Translations under genes and position numbers: made by a program
Notes under the pieces: model-generated
Seen by the model: the letters and a program-made list of their open reading frames with translations, nothing else
What the model was told of the DNA's origin: nothing
Databases searched by the model: none
Assembly (NCBI GenBank): GCA_003762875.1
Contig: RIBL01000001.1
Span: 124,001-188,000 of the forward strand
DNA: 64,000 nucleotides
From: Muribaculaceae bacterium Isolate-110 (HZI)
Lineage (GTDB): Bacteria > Bacteroidota > Bacteroidia > Bacteroidales > Muribaculaceae
Direction of reading: 5' to 3'
Shown: piece by piece, positions 39,122 to 47,450 of the stretch
Numbering within the stretch: the stretch's first letter is position 1
Layout: the number at the start of each line of letters is the position of its first letter

Positions 39122-39994
39122 TTATCCTCTGACGTAGTCTCCCTCAAACACTTCGGTGGCAGGGCCTGTCATGAGCACATGGCCGTTTTCAGCCCATTGT
39201 ATGTGAAGATCACCTCCGCGCAGACGCAGTGTGACATCATTGCTGGCCCGACCTGTCAAGACGGCGGCCACAGCGGTGGCGCATGCTCCTGTGCCGCAGG
39301 CAAGAGTCTCGCCCGTGCCACGCTCCCATACTCTCATGCGTATGAGTTCCGGACCGAGCACTTGAGCAAACTCTATGTTGGCGCGGTCGGGCCACATTTC
39401 GTGACACTCCATATAGGGGCCGAGCTCGTCAAAAGGCACATCCTCGATGGAGTCGACAAATATCACTCCGTGTGGATTGCCCATTGATACGGCTGTGACC
39501 TCGACAGTCCCATAAGGAGTGTCGACTTGTGTCTCAATCACTCTGTCGGTGGCTGCTATTACTGGAATGTCCTCTTTTTCGAGCGACGGGCATCCCATGT
39601 CGACTGTTACAGACTCTACTTCGTCACCCTTCATATTTAGAGATAAAGCCTTGACACCCGAAAGGGTCTCAAGGCTTATCTTATCATTGTGCGAAAGGTT
39701 ATGGTCATGAACATATTTAGCGATGCATCTGGAGGCGTTGCCACACATCCGGGCTTCAGACCCGTCGTTGTTGAACATCCTCATTCTGAAGTCGGCGACG
39801 TCGGAAGGGCATATGAGTACGATTCCATCGCCTCCCACACCCGTGTGTCGGTCGCTCATTTCCCGGGCAAGCTCCGGTAGGCGTTCGGGCGTCGATTCCA
39901 TACAGTCGATATATATGTAATCGTTGCCTATGCCGTGCATCTTGGTGAAATGTATCACCTCTCTATCTTTGGCACTGTTTGTCATTTTGTCCAA
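39122..39994 (-). CDS. dapF: Diaminopimelate epimerase
   Basis: Converts LL- to meso-diaminopimelate for lysine and peptidoglycan. Both catalytic cysteines are visible, in EARMCGNASRC and LACGTGACATA. The text MHGIGNDYIYIDCME near the N-terminus and GDGIVLI are typical. At 290 residues it has a short extra N-terminus (MDKMTNSAKDREVIHF); MTNSAKD three residues in is an alternative start. First gene of the dapF-dapL-glnN unit. Confidence 0.93.
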   Translation of the reverse strand: MDKMTNSAKDREVIHFTKMHGIGNDYIYIDCMESTPERLPELAREMSDRHTGVGGDGIVLICPSDVADFRMRMFNNDGSEARMCGNASRCIAKYVHDHNLSHNDKISLETLSGVKALSLNMKGDEVESVTVDMGCPSLEKEDIPVIAATDRVIETQVDTPYGTVEVTAVSMGNPHGVIFVDSIEDVPFDELGPYMECHEMWPDRANIEFAQVLGPELIRMRVWERGTGETLACGTGACATAVAAVLTGRASNDVTLRLRGGDLHIQWAENGHVLMTGPATEVFEGDYVRG

Positions 39995-40035
39995 TTGTTG
40001 CCGTAGTGAATAGATGTTTAGAACTTATTTTGCTG

Positions 40036-40066
40036 CAAAGTTAAACATTCTGACACAAACCGACAA
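40036..40066 (-). promoter_or_regulatory. Promoter of the dapF-dapL-glnN unit
   Basis: On the minus strand TTG (40064-40066), 20 bases, TAACTTTG (40036-40043). The leader to the dapF ATG is about 35 bases. Confidence 0.55.
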
Positions 40067-40105
40067 CAATATCACGGCTTTTTTCTAAAAAAATGTTACG
40101 CGTCC

Positions 40106-40540
40106 TTATCTGAGGCGGTTGTAGGAGTTGAGTAGCTTGATGTCCTTCATGATGCCGCGAATGCCGAGTAGCTCAAAGAGTGCGGCGGCGGGCAGAAGTA
40201 TGTCCCATACGCTGAAATGGGCATCCATGCCTTCGGCGCGTGCTTCCTTGAACAGAGTGAAGCATACGGTGGCTATCACAGCAAGCGTAATCATGAAGCT
40301 GATGACCAGCACTGTGCGCTGAAGAGGCATGTTGCGGAAGAGAAACATGTCGACAAGCAGCAGGATGATAACGGTGGCCACGGGTATCAGTATCCCATAC
40401 TCGGCCATGGTGTAGAGCTGTTCGGCCTCCACGGGAGTCTGGCCGAGAGCCACTACCTCGCCATAGGGGACAACCATAAAGATGGCCATGGCAACGATGG
40501 CCAGAAAGATGTAGACAGTCTGAATACGTTGTATCTGCAT
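40106..40540 (-). CDS. DUF4293 family membrane protein
   Basis: A 144-residue protein with four predicted membrane segments (about residues 6-24, 45-65, 72-98 and 105-130). It begins with MQIQRIQTVYIFLA, the usual start of the DUF4293 family of Bacteroidetes. The frame is open to 40657, but the extra 39 residues do not look like family sequence, so ATG 40540 is chosen. The function is unknown. It is divergent from uvrB. Confidence 0.78.
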   Translation of the reverse strand: MQIQRIQTVYIFLAIVAMAIFMVVPYGEVVALGQTPVEAEQLYTMAEYGILIPVATVIILLLVDMFLFRNMPLQRTVLVISFMITLAVIATVCFTLFKEARAEGMDAHFSVWDILLPAAALFELLGIRGIMKDIKLLNSYNRLR

Positions 40541-40779
40541 AACTTTACTATAATTAATTAAGGTGTAAAATATGTTTACGTGATTTAGAGTATGTAAAAG
40601 TAGTAAAAATTTAACAATTTCCGGTCGCAAAAAGTTATGCTGTACGGCAACTTTCATTTAATGCGGTGACAGTCAGTGATTATGTCATGTCGGGATAATT
40701 ACATTACGAAAGTTATGTGAAAACTGTGTAAAACAGTGTCAAAAAGAATGCTGTCGTAGGAATTGTCACGGAAATTTCT

Positions 40780-40787
40780 TACCTTTG
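40780..40787 (+). promoter_or_regulatory. -7 element of uvrB
   Basis: TACCTTTG lies 28 bases before the ATG. No well-spaced TTTG is seen and I see no LexA-like palindrome. Confidence 0.45.
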
Positions 40788-40815
40788 TATGTTTACGCAA
40801 CGCGCATTATAGAAT

Positions 40816-42912
40816 ATGCAATTTCAACTGACTTCGCAATATCAGCCTACCGGTGATCAGCCGCAGGCCATAGAGCAGCTTGTCAGCGGCATCAAGGCCG
40901 GTGACAAAGCTCAGACTCTGCTTGGCGTGACCGGTTCGGGCAAGACCTTCACTATGGCAAATGTCATAGCGCAGGTCAACAAGCCTACGCTCATTTTAAG
41001 CCACAACAAGACGCTTGCCGCACAGCTCTATGGCGAGTTCAAGAGCTTTTTCCCGAACAATTCGGTGCAGTATTTCGTGTCATATTACGATTATTATCAG
41101 CCCGAGGCCTACATTCCGACGGTTGACAAGTATATCGAGAAAGACCTCATGATCAACGACGAGATTGAGAAGCTGCGTCTCTCCACCGTGTCGGCTCTGC
41201 TGTCGGGACGGCAGGATGTGGTAGTGGTCTCGTCGGTGTCGTGTCTTTACGGCATGGGCAATCCCGAGGACTTTGACAGCAATGTGATAAAAATCAAGAC
41301 CGGCCAAAAGATAGCGCGCAATAAGTTTCTGCGCACGCTCAACAATGCTCTGTATTCGCGCAACGAGATAGAACTGTCGCGCGGCACATTCAGGGTGAAA
41401 GGCGACACGGTCGACATACGTCTGGCTTATGAGGAAATCATAGTGCGCGTCACATTCTGGGGCGACGAGATAGAGTCGATCAAGACACTTCATCCGGCCG
41501 ACAACACTTCGCTCGGCAGCCATGACGTTTTTCAGATATATCCAGCCAATCTGTTTGTCACTTCGCCCGAGCGCATGGGTTCGGCCATAGGACAGATAGA
41601 GCTTGACCTTGGCGAGCAGTACAATCAGTTTATGCGCGAGGCCAAGGAGATGGAGGCCAAACGTCTGCTCGAACGTGTGACCTACGACGTGGAGATGTTG
41701 CGCGAGCTGGGTCACTGTTCCGGTATCGAGAACTATTCGCGTTATTTTGACGGGCGTCAGCCCGGCATGCGCCCATTCTGTCTTCTCGACTATTTCCCCA
41801 ATGACTTCCTGACCATCATTGACGAGAGCCACGTCACGCTGCCTCAGTGCAGGGCCATGTATGGCGGAGATCTTTCGCGAAAACTCAACCTTGTGGAGTA
41901 TGGTTTCCGTCTGCCGGCCGCGCTTGACAACAGGCCGTTGAGATTTGAGGAATTTGAACGTCTCACTCCCCAGGTGCTCTATGTGAGTGCCACGCCGGCC
42001 GACTATGAGCTGGAGAAATGTGAGGGTGTGGTTGTGGAGCAGATAATACGCCCGACCGGACTGCTCGACCCCTTGATAGAAGTCCGTCCGTCGCTCAATC
42101 AGATAGACAATCTGCTGGAAGAGATTCATATACGCATAGAGCGTGACGAGCGTGTGCTTGTCACCACTCTGACCAAGCGCATGGCCGAGGAGCTCAATGA
42201 CTATCTGCAGCGTCTGCGCATAAAGACAGCCTATATACACAGCGATGTCGACACGCTCGACCGCATCAAGATACTCGACGGCCTCAGAAGCGGGGAGTTT
42301 GACGTGCTTATCGGTGTCAATCTGCTCCGAGAGGGTCTTGACCTGCCCGAAGTGTCGCTTGTGGCCATACTCGATGCCGACAAGGAAGGTTTCCTGCGTT
42401 CCCACCGTTCGCTGACCCAGACAGTTGGCCGCGCCGCCCGTAATCTTAACGGCACAGTGATAATGTATGCCGACAAGATTACCGACTCCATGCAGCAGAC
42501 TATCGACGAGACAACACGCCGGCGCGCGATGCAGCTCGCCTATAACGAGGAGCACGGCATCACGCCTCAGGCCATTGTCAAGGCCCGCAACGCCATCATC
42601 GGCCTCGACACCGACGAACTGTTGCCGCAGGGCAAGCCGGGCACCAAGGCCGCTAAGGCCGCCAAGGGAGCCAAGCAGCTCAAGAATACACAGCCCATAC
42701 CGTATGCCAACGAGTATACGGCCAGGGTCGACATTGCAGCCGACCCCGTGATGCCCTATCTGTCGGCCGAGGCTCTGGGCAAGCTCATCGACAAGCGACG
42801 CAAGGAGATGATGGAAGCCGCCAAACAAATGAACTTTATCGAGGCCGCACAGATGCGCGACGAAATCATCGCAATGGAAGACCGCCTCGCCAAAATGACT
42901 ACCGAAGAATGA
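40816..42912 (+). CDS. uvrB: Excinuclease ABC subunit UvrB
   Basis: Damage-verification helicase of nucleotide excision repair. Walker A GVTGSGKTF, the DNA-gripping beta-hairpin (YYDYYQPEAYIP), the DESH box IIDESHVTLPQ, helicase motifs VSATPADYELE and LREGLDLPEVSLV, GRAARN, and the C-terminal UvrC-binding hairpin (KRRKEMMEAAKQMNFIEAAQ) are all present. Its 698-residue length is typical, with a slightly extended lysine/alanine-rich linker (TKAAKAAKGAKQLKN) before the C-terminal domain. It overlaps the next gene by 4 bases (ATGA). Confidence 0.96.
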   Translation: MQFQLTSQYQPTGDQPQAIEQLVSGIKAGDKAQTLLGVTGSGKTFTMANVIAQVNKPTLILSHNKTLAAQLYGEFKSFFPNNSVQYFVSYYDYYQPEAYIPTVDKYIEKDLMINDEIEKLRLSTVSALLSGRQDVVVVSSVSCLYGMGNPEDFDSNVIKIKTGQKIARNKFLRTLNNALYSRNEIELSRGTFRVKGDTVDIRLAYEEIIVRVTFWGDEIESIKTLHPADNTSLGSHDVFQIYPANLFVTSPERMGSAIGQIELDLGEQYNQFMREAKEMEAKRLLERVTYDVEMLRELGHCSGIENYSRYFDGRQPGMRPFCLLDYFPNDFLTIIDESHVTLPQCRAMYGGDLSRKLNLVEYGFRLPAALDNRPLRFEEFERLTPQVLYVSATPADYELEKCEGVVVEQIIRPTGLLDPLIEVRPSLNQIDNLLEEIHIRIERDERVLVTTLTKRMAEELNDYLQRLRIKTAYIHSDVDTLDRIKILDGLRSGEFDVLIGVNLLREGLDLPEVSLVAILDADKEGFLRSHRSLTQTVGRAARNLNGTVIMYADKITDSMQQTIDETTRRRAMQLAYNEEHGITPQAIVKARNAIIGLDTDELLPQGKPGTKAAKAAKGAKQLKNTQPIPYANEYTARVDIAADPVMPYLSAEALGKLIDKRRKEMMEAAKQMNFIEAAQMRDEIIAMEDRLAKMTTEE

Positions 42913-44831
42913 CACATCGCCCCGAAGCATATCTGCCCACATCAGTCAAGGAAATGAAAGCCCTGGGATGGGACACGGTCGACGTTGTTCTCTTCTCAGG
43001 CGACGCCTATGTCGATCATCCGTCATTTGGGGCCGCGGTAATAGGCCGCACGCTTCAGTCGGCAGGCTACAGAGTGGCCATAGTGCCGCAGCCCAACTGG
43101 CAGGATGATCTGCGTGACTTCCGCAAGTTTGGCGCGCCAAGGCTCTTTTTCGGAGTCTCGGCCGGAGCTATGGACTCGATGGTCAACCATTACACCGCCG
43201 CACGCCGCCGTCGCAGCGACGACGCCTACACCCCGGGTGCGCGTCACGGAGCAAGGCCCGACTATCCGACCATCGTGTACAGCGGCATACTCCGCGACCT
43301 CTTTCCCGAAACTCCGATAATAGCCGGAGGCATCGAGGCCTCGATGCGCAGGCTGTCACACTATGATTATTGGCAGGACCGTCTGCGTCCGTCGCTGTTG
43401 CTCGACTGCAAAGCCGACCTCATATCCTACGGCATGGGTGAGAAAGGCATAGTGGAGATTGCCCGTATTCTCGACTCCGGCGGCCGCATCGCCGACATCA
43501 CCGATCTGCCTCAGACGGTGATACGCTCCGTTGCCGCTCCGGAGGGAGTGGAGTGTGAGGAGGGCAGGATATATGTCGGAGTGTCTGACATAGTGCTCCA
43601 CAGCTATGAACGGTGTCTCAAAGACAAGCGGGCCCAGGCTGAGAACTTCAAGCATATCGAGCAGCAGAGTAATTCGATGCACGGCAAGACTCTGTGGCAA
43701 CGTCACGGCCGGCAGTGGATAAAGGTCAATCCCATGTATCCGCCTATGACCACCGCCGAAATCGACGCATCGTTTGACCTTCCCTACACACGCACGCCCC
43801 ATCCGCGTTACAAAGGCAAGCGCATACCGGCTTATGAGATGATACGCCATTCGGTCAATATACACCGCGGCTGTTTCGGCGGTTGTTCATTCTGCACCAT
43901 ATCGGCCCATCAGGGCAAATTTATCGCATCGCGCAGCAAGGAGTCAATACTCCGCGAGGTGCGTTGTGTCACGCAGATGGACGATTTCAAGGGGTATCTA
44001 AGTGACGTAGGAGCTCCGAGCGCGAATATGTACCGCATGGGAGGTAAAGACCTCACCATCTGCGGCAAGTGTCTCAAACCGTCGTGTCTGCACCCCTCGG
44101 TGTGTCCCAATCTCAACACCGACCACCGTCCGCTACTCGACCTCTATCACGCTATCGATGCTGTGCCGGGAGTCAAGAAGTCGTTTGTTGGCAGCGGTGT
44201 ACGTTACGACCTGTCGATGCACCACACGGGTGATGAAAAGATTGACCGCGCCAACCGTCAGTATAACGAGGAATTGATAACCTCTCACGTCTCGGGCCGT
44301 CTCAAGGTGGCTCCCGAGCATACTTCGGACGTCGTGCTTGACCTTATGCGCAAGCCGTCGTTCAGGCTCTATCATGAGTTTTCGCGCTTTTTTGACCGTG
44401 TAAATTCCGCCCATGACCTGAAACAGCAACTCATACCTTACTTCATCTCCTCCCATCCCGGATGTCATGAGACCGACATGGCCGAGCTTGCCGCCGAGAC
44501 CAAGAGTCTCAACCTTCATCTTGAGCAGGTGCAGGACTTCACTCCAACCCCCATGACCCTATCCACGGAGATATATTACACAGGTTTTCATCCCTATACG
44601 CTCAAGCCGGTATTTACAGCCACATCGCCCGACGAGAAGAAGGCACAGCGCAAATATTTCTTCTGGTATGATCCGGCCTATCGGGCCGACATCACAGCCT
44701 CGCTCCACAGGCTGCACCGCAGTGACCTGCTGGCCAGGCTTTTTCCCCGACAGGCATCCTATCCTGTAAGACAGGGCCGCCCGTCGCCATCGCGTGAAGT
44801 ACGCAACAGGCCAAAGCCTAAAAGGCATTGA
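42909..44831 (+). CDS. YgiQ family radical SAM protein
   Basis: A radical SAM enzyme of unassigned function found widely in bacteria. The [4Fe-4S]-SAM motif is RGCFGGCSFC (cysteines near residues 320-327). The N-terminal YgiQ domain shows LGWDTVDVVLFSGDAYVDHP and GGIEASMRRLSHYDYWQD. The C-terminal part has the extra cysteine cluster CGKCLKPSCLHPSVC. Its 640-residue length is normal; the basic tail (SPSREVRNRPKPKRH) is usual for the family. It overlaps uvrB by 4 bases, so the two are translationally coupled, but a shared repair role is not known. Confidence 0.88.
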   Translation: MTHRPEAYLPTSVKEMKALGWDTVDVVLFSGDAYVDHPSFGAAVIGRTLQSAGYRVAIVPQPNWQDDLRDFRKFGAPRLFFGVSAGAMDSMVNHYTAARRRRSDDAYTPGARHGARPDYPTIVYSGILRDLFPETPIIAGGIEASMRRLSHYDYWQDRLRPSLLLDCKADLISYGMGEKGIVEIARILDSGGRIADITDLPQTVIRSVAAPEGVECEEGRIYVGVSDIVLHSYERCLKDKRAQAENFKHIEQQSNSMHGKTLWQRHGRQWIKVNPMYPPMTTAEIDASFDLPYTRTPHPRYKGKRIPAYEMIRHSVNIHRGCFGGCSFCTISAHQGKFIASRSKESILREVRCVTQMDDFKGYLSDVGAPSANMYRMGGKDLTICGKCLKPSCLHPSVCPNLNTDHRPLLDLYHAIDAVPGVKKSFVGSGVRYDLSMHHTGDEKIDRANRQYNEELITSHVSGRLKVAPEHTSDVVLDLMRKPSFRLYHEFSRFFDRVNSAHDLKQQLIPYFISSHPGCHETDMAELAAETKSLNLHLEQVQDFTPTPMTLSTEIYYTGFHPYTLKPVFTATSPDEKKAQRKYFFWYDPAYRADITASLHRLHRSDLLARLFPRQASYPVRQGRPSPSREVRNRPKPKRH

Positions 44832-44880
44832 ACCTAATAATGTTAAGACTTGTTATAATTGCACATTCAACTCCTTATTT

Positions 44881-47238
44881 ATGAGAAAAATCTTGTTTTG
44901 TTCGCTGGCCACGCTTGCGACGCTCAGCGTCCAGGCGCGCCAGCTTACTCCCGCCGAAGCTCTGACTCGTGCCATCGGCGGTGAGGCTGTGTCGTACACC
45001 TCCCCCTCGCGCGGCGGTGACATCACACTCGCTTACACATGTAAAGACGCTTCGACAGGCAACAACGGGCTTTATGTATTCAACCGTGCAGCCGGTGACG
45101 GTTTTCTTGTTGTCAGTGCCGACGATGTCGTGCAGCTGCTCCTTGGCTATGCCGATGTCGGAGAGTTTGAAGCCTCCGACATGCCCGACAATCTGCGGGC
45201 ATGGCTTGAAGAGTATACCGCCCAGATAGCCTGGGCCTCGACCATGACGGCCACCTCTTCGCGCGCTGCCGGAGAGGGACGTCCCTCGCGAGCGTCCATC
45301 AAGCCCATGTGTGTCACAATGTGGAATCAGGACTCACCCTATAATGACCTGTGCCCGCTCTATCAGGGCGATCGCAGCGTCACCGGCTGTGTGGCAACAG
45401 CAATGGCGCAGGTATTGAAATATCACAACTATCCCGTACACGGCACAGGCTCGCACAGCTACACTACGGATTCACTCAAACTGTCGGCGGGGTTTGACTT
45501 CGCCAATACTGTGTTTGAGTGGAGCAAGATGCTTCCGTCATATACCGATGATGCCAAAGCAGATGAAAAGACCGCGGTGGCTACACTAATGTATGCCGCA
45601 GGTGTGTCGGTCGACATGGATTACATGCCTGAAGAGAGCGGAGCATCGTCGATTTCCGTCGGTAACGCCCTTATCAACTATTTCAACTATGATAAAGGAG
45701 TTTCCTATCGTGACCGCAACTGGTATGGCATGTATGAGTGGGAAGACCTCGTGTATGAAAGTCTCTCGACCTGTGGCCCCGTATTGCTCGGAGGCGACAG
45801 CGGCAGCGGAGGCCATGAGTTTGTGTGTGACGGATATGATAAGGATGGATATTTTCACATCAACTGGGGTTGGGGTGGCATGAGTAACGGCTACTTCCTG
45901 CTCACGGCACTCGACCCGGGTCAGCAGGGAATAGGCGGAAGTGCCGGTGGATACAACTTCAGTCAGGATGCTATTATCGGCATCCGCAAACCTGTGGCCG
46001 GATCGAAATATGTAGAGATAATGGCTGTAATCAATGATCTCAACGGATCGGGAGGCAATGCGAGTGTCACCGTAGCCGGTGGTTTCGTCAATCGGTCTTT
46101 CGACACATTCTCTGAGGGATGGGGTCTCGGACTTGAAATCAACGGGGCTTATTACCAGTCTTCGAGCCGCTTTGGGTCTTTGCCACCGAGTTATTATGTG
46201 CCGGGATACACAGTACCGCTCTCCGGACTTCAGGCCGGGACATACAAGGCTTATCCGGCATTTAAGACGGCCACAGGAGGCGTGCAGCGTGTCAAGACCG
46301 GCATATCTTCGACCGGCTGGCTCAATCTCACCGTCAGTGCGTCGGGAGTAGTGACCGTGTCGCAGCCTCAGGCTCCATCAATCGACATCACTGACCTTAA
46401 ACTCGAGACTCCGATGAGCCCGGGCAATCTTTACCGCATCTCGGCTACGGCTGTCAACAATGGTAGTCAGGAGTATGTCAATACTATTTATCCGATACTT
46501 GTAAGCGGCAGCGGCGAGGTGCTTGAACTGACAAAATATGCCATTGATGTTCAGGCAGGTGAAAGTTCGTCCATCATAATCCAGGCTACATTGCCCACAG
46601 GTGTCACTCTCGGCAGCTATACACTCTATCTCGCAGAAGTTTCGGGTGAAAGCGCGGAGCCTATCAGTGTCGGTGTTCCTGTCACCGTGGAGCAGTATGT
46701 GGCTCCGGCGTTGAGTGTAAGCTCGTTTACCATTGATGATGCCGGTGCGGTCGATGCCGAAAATATCACCGTTCACGCAACAGTCTCCAATACAGGCGGA
46801 TATTTCTACGGACAGTTGAGGGCTGTGATATTTCCCTATGTGGTCAATCAGACTGTTACGAGTGTAGGCGCAATCACCTCGCCGGTCATTGAGATTCCGG
46901 CCAATGCCTCGGCGCAGGAAATTACTTTCTCCGGCGCATTACAGGCTGGGGAGGTAGGTAAAGAATACTTTATGATGCTCTATAACGGCAACACACAGAT
47001 ATGTGAACAGCAGCCGCGGTTTACCATCGGCACTCTGACAGGTATTGAGGGTGTCGGTTGCGACAGTGATATCTCTTCGGTAGAGATCTACAATGCTTCA
47101 GGTGTGAAAGTCGCCGTCGGCACTGACATTGACTCGGCCGAGTCACTCTTGTCGTCCACTCTCCCGAGCGGTATATATATTATGGTGTATGTCCACACCG
47201 ACGGCCACCGTACCTCTCAGAAATTCGTCAAACGATAA
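44881..47238 (+). CDS. C10-family (streptopain-like) cysteine protease with T9SS-like tail
   Basis: A secreted cysteine protease. From ATG 44881 (785 residues) it has a signal peptide, a Spi-like prodomain (LTPAEALTRAIGGEAVSYTS through VSADDVVQLLLGY), and the papain-like C10 domain with catalytic Cys in VTGCVATAMAQVLKYHNYP (about 169) and His in GHEFVCDGYDKDGYFHINWG (about 312). Several Ig-like beta domains follow. The last 65 residues (VEIYNASGVKV, LPSGIYIMVYV) resemble the type A sorting domain of the type IX secretion system. The open frame reaches back to 44794 inside ygiQ, but only from 44881 does it begin with a signal. It may process surface or host proteins. Confidence 0.82.
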   Translation: MRKILFCSLATLATLSVQARQLTPAEALTRAIGGEAVSYTSPSRGGDITLAYTCKDASTGNNGLYVFNRAAGDGFLVVSADDVVQLLLGYADVGEFEASDMPDNLRAWLEEYTAQIAWASTMTATSSRAAGEGRPSRASIKPMCVTMWNQDSPYNDLCPLYQGDRSVTGCVATAMAQVLKYHNYPVHGTGSHSYTTDSLKLSAGFDFANTVFEWSKMLPSYTDDAKADEKTAVATLMYAAGVSVDMDYMPEESGASSISVGNALINYFNYDKGVSYRDRNWYGMYEWEDLVYESLSTCGPVLLGGDSGSGGHEFVCDGYDKDGYFHINWGWGGMSNGYFLLTALDPGQQGIGGSAGGYNFSQDAIIGIRKPVAGSKYVEIMAVINDLNGSGGNASVTVAGGFVNRSFDTFSEGWGLGLEINGAYYQSSSRFGSLPPSYYVPGYTVPLSGLQAGTYKAYPAFKTATGGVQRVKTGISSTGWLNLTVSASGVVTVSQPQAPSIDITDLKLETPMSPGNLYRISATAVNNGSQEYVNTIYPILVSGSGEVLELTKYAIDVQAGESSSIIIQATLPTGVTLGSYTLYLAEVSGESAEPISVGVPVTVEQYVAPALSVSSFTIDDAGAVDAENITVHATVSNTGGYFYGQLRAVIFPYVVNQTVTSVGAITSPVIEIPANASAQEITFSGALQAGEVGKEYFMMLYNGNTQICEQQPRFTIGTLTGIEGVGCDSDISSVEIYNASGVKVAVGTDIDSAESLLSSTLPSGIYIMVYVHTDGHRTSQKFVKR

Positions 47239-47242
47239 GAGA

Positions 47243-47315
47243 CGATACAAAAAGACAAAAGAAACATAAGTTTTCGATATCCCGGAAACTTATGTTTCTT
47301 TTGTCTTTTGTATCG
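47243..47315. terminator. Long hairpin terminator after the C10 protease
   Basis: Arms of about 31 bases (47243-47274 and 47285-47315) pair with single-base bulges. The arm text GATACAAAAAGACAAAAG is shared in part with the hairpins at 30016 and 53970. Confidence 0.7.
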
Positions 47316-47387
47316 TTTATATCTCCTCATATTGTTAAAATTTTAACGTTCGTCGCGAGTGTCGCATCATATCTCGTAAAAATTCAT

Positions 47388-47395
47388 TACTTTTG
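47388..47395 (+). promoter_or_regulatory. -7 element of the TonB-dependent receptor operon
   Basis: TACTTTTG, 55 bases before the ATG at 47451. The -33 position holds no TTTG. Confidence 0.4.
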
Positions 47396-47450
47396 TCAAA
47401 AATTTAAAAACCAGAAATAATTCTATTAACCCACAAACCAGTCATCAATC

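Noticed and set aside
41080-42942. A 620-codon open frame antisense to uvrB
   Set aside because: It is the mirror of a highly conserved gene, has no recognisable domain and arises from codon bias. The same holds for the long antisense frame over frdA (8839-10152).
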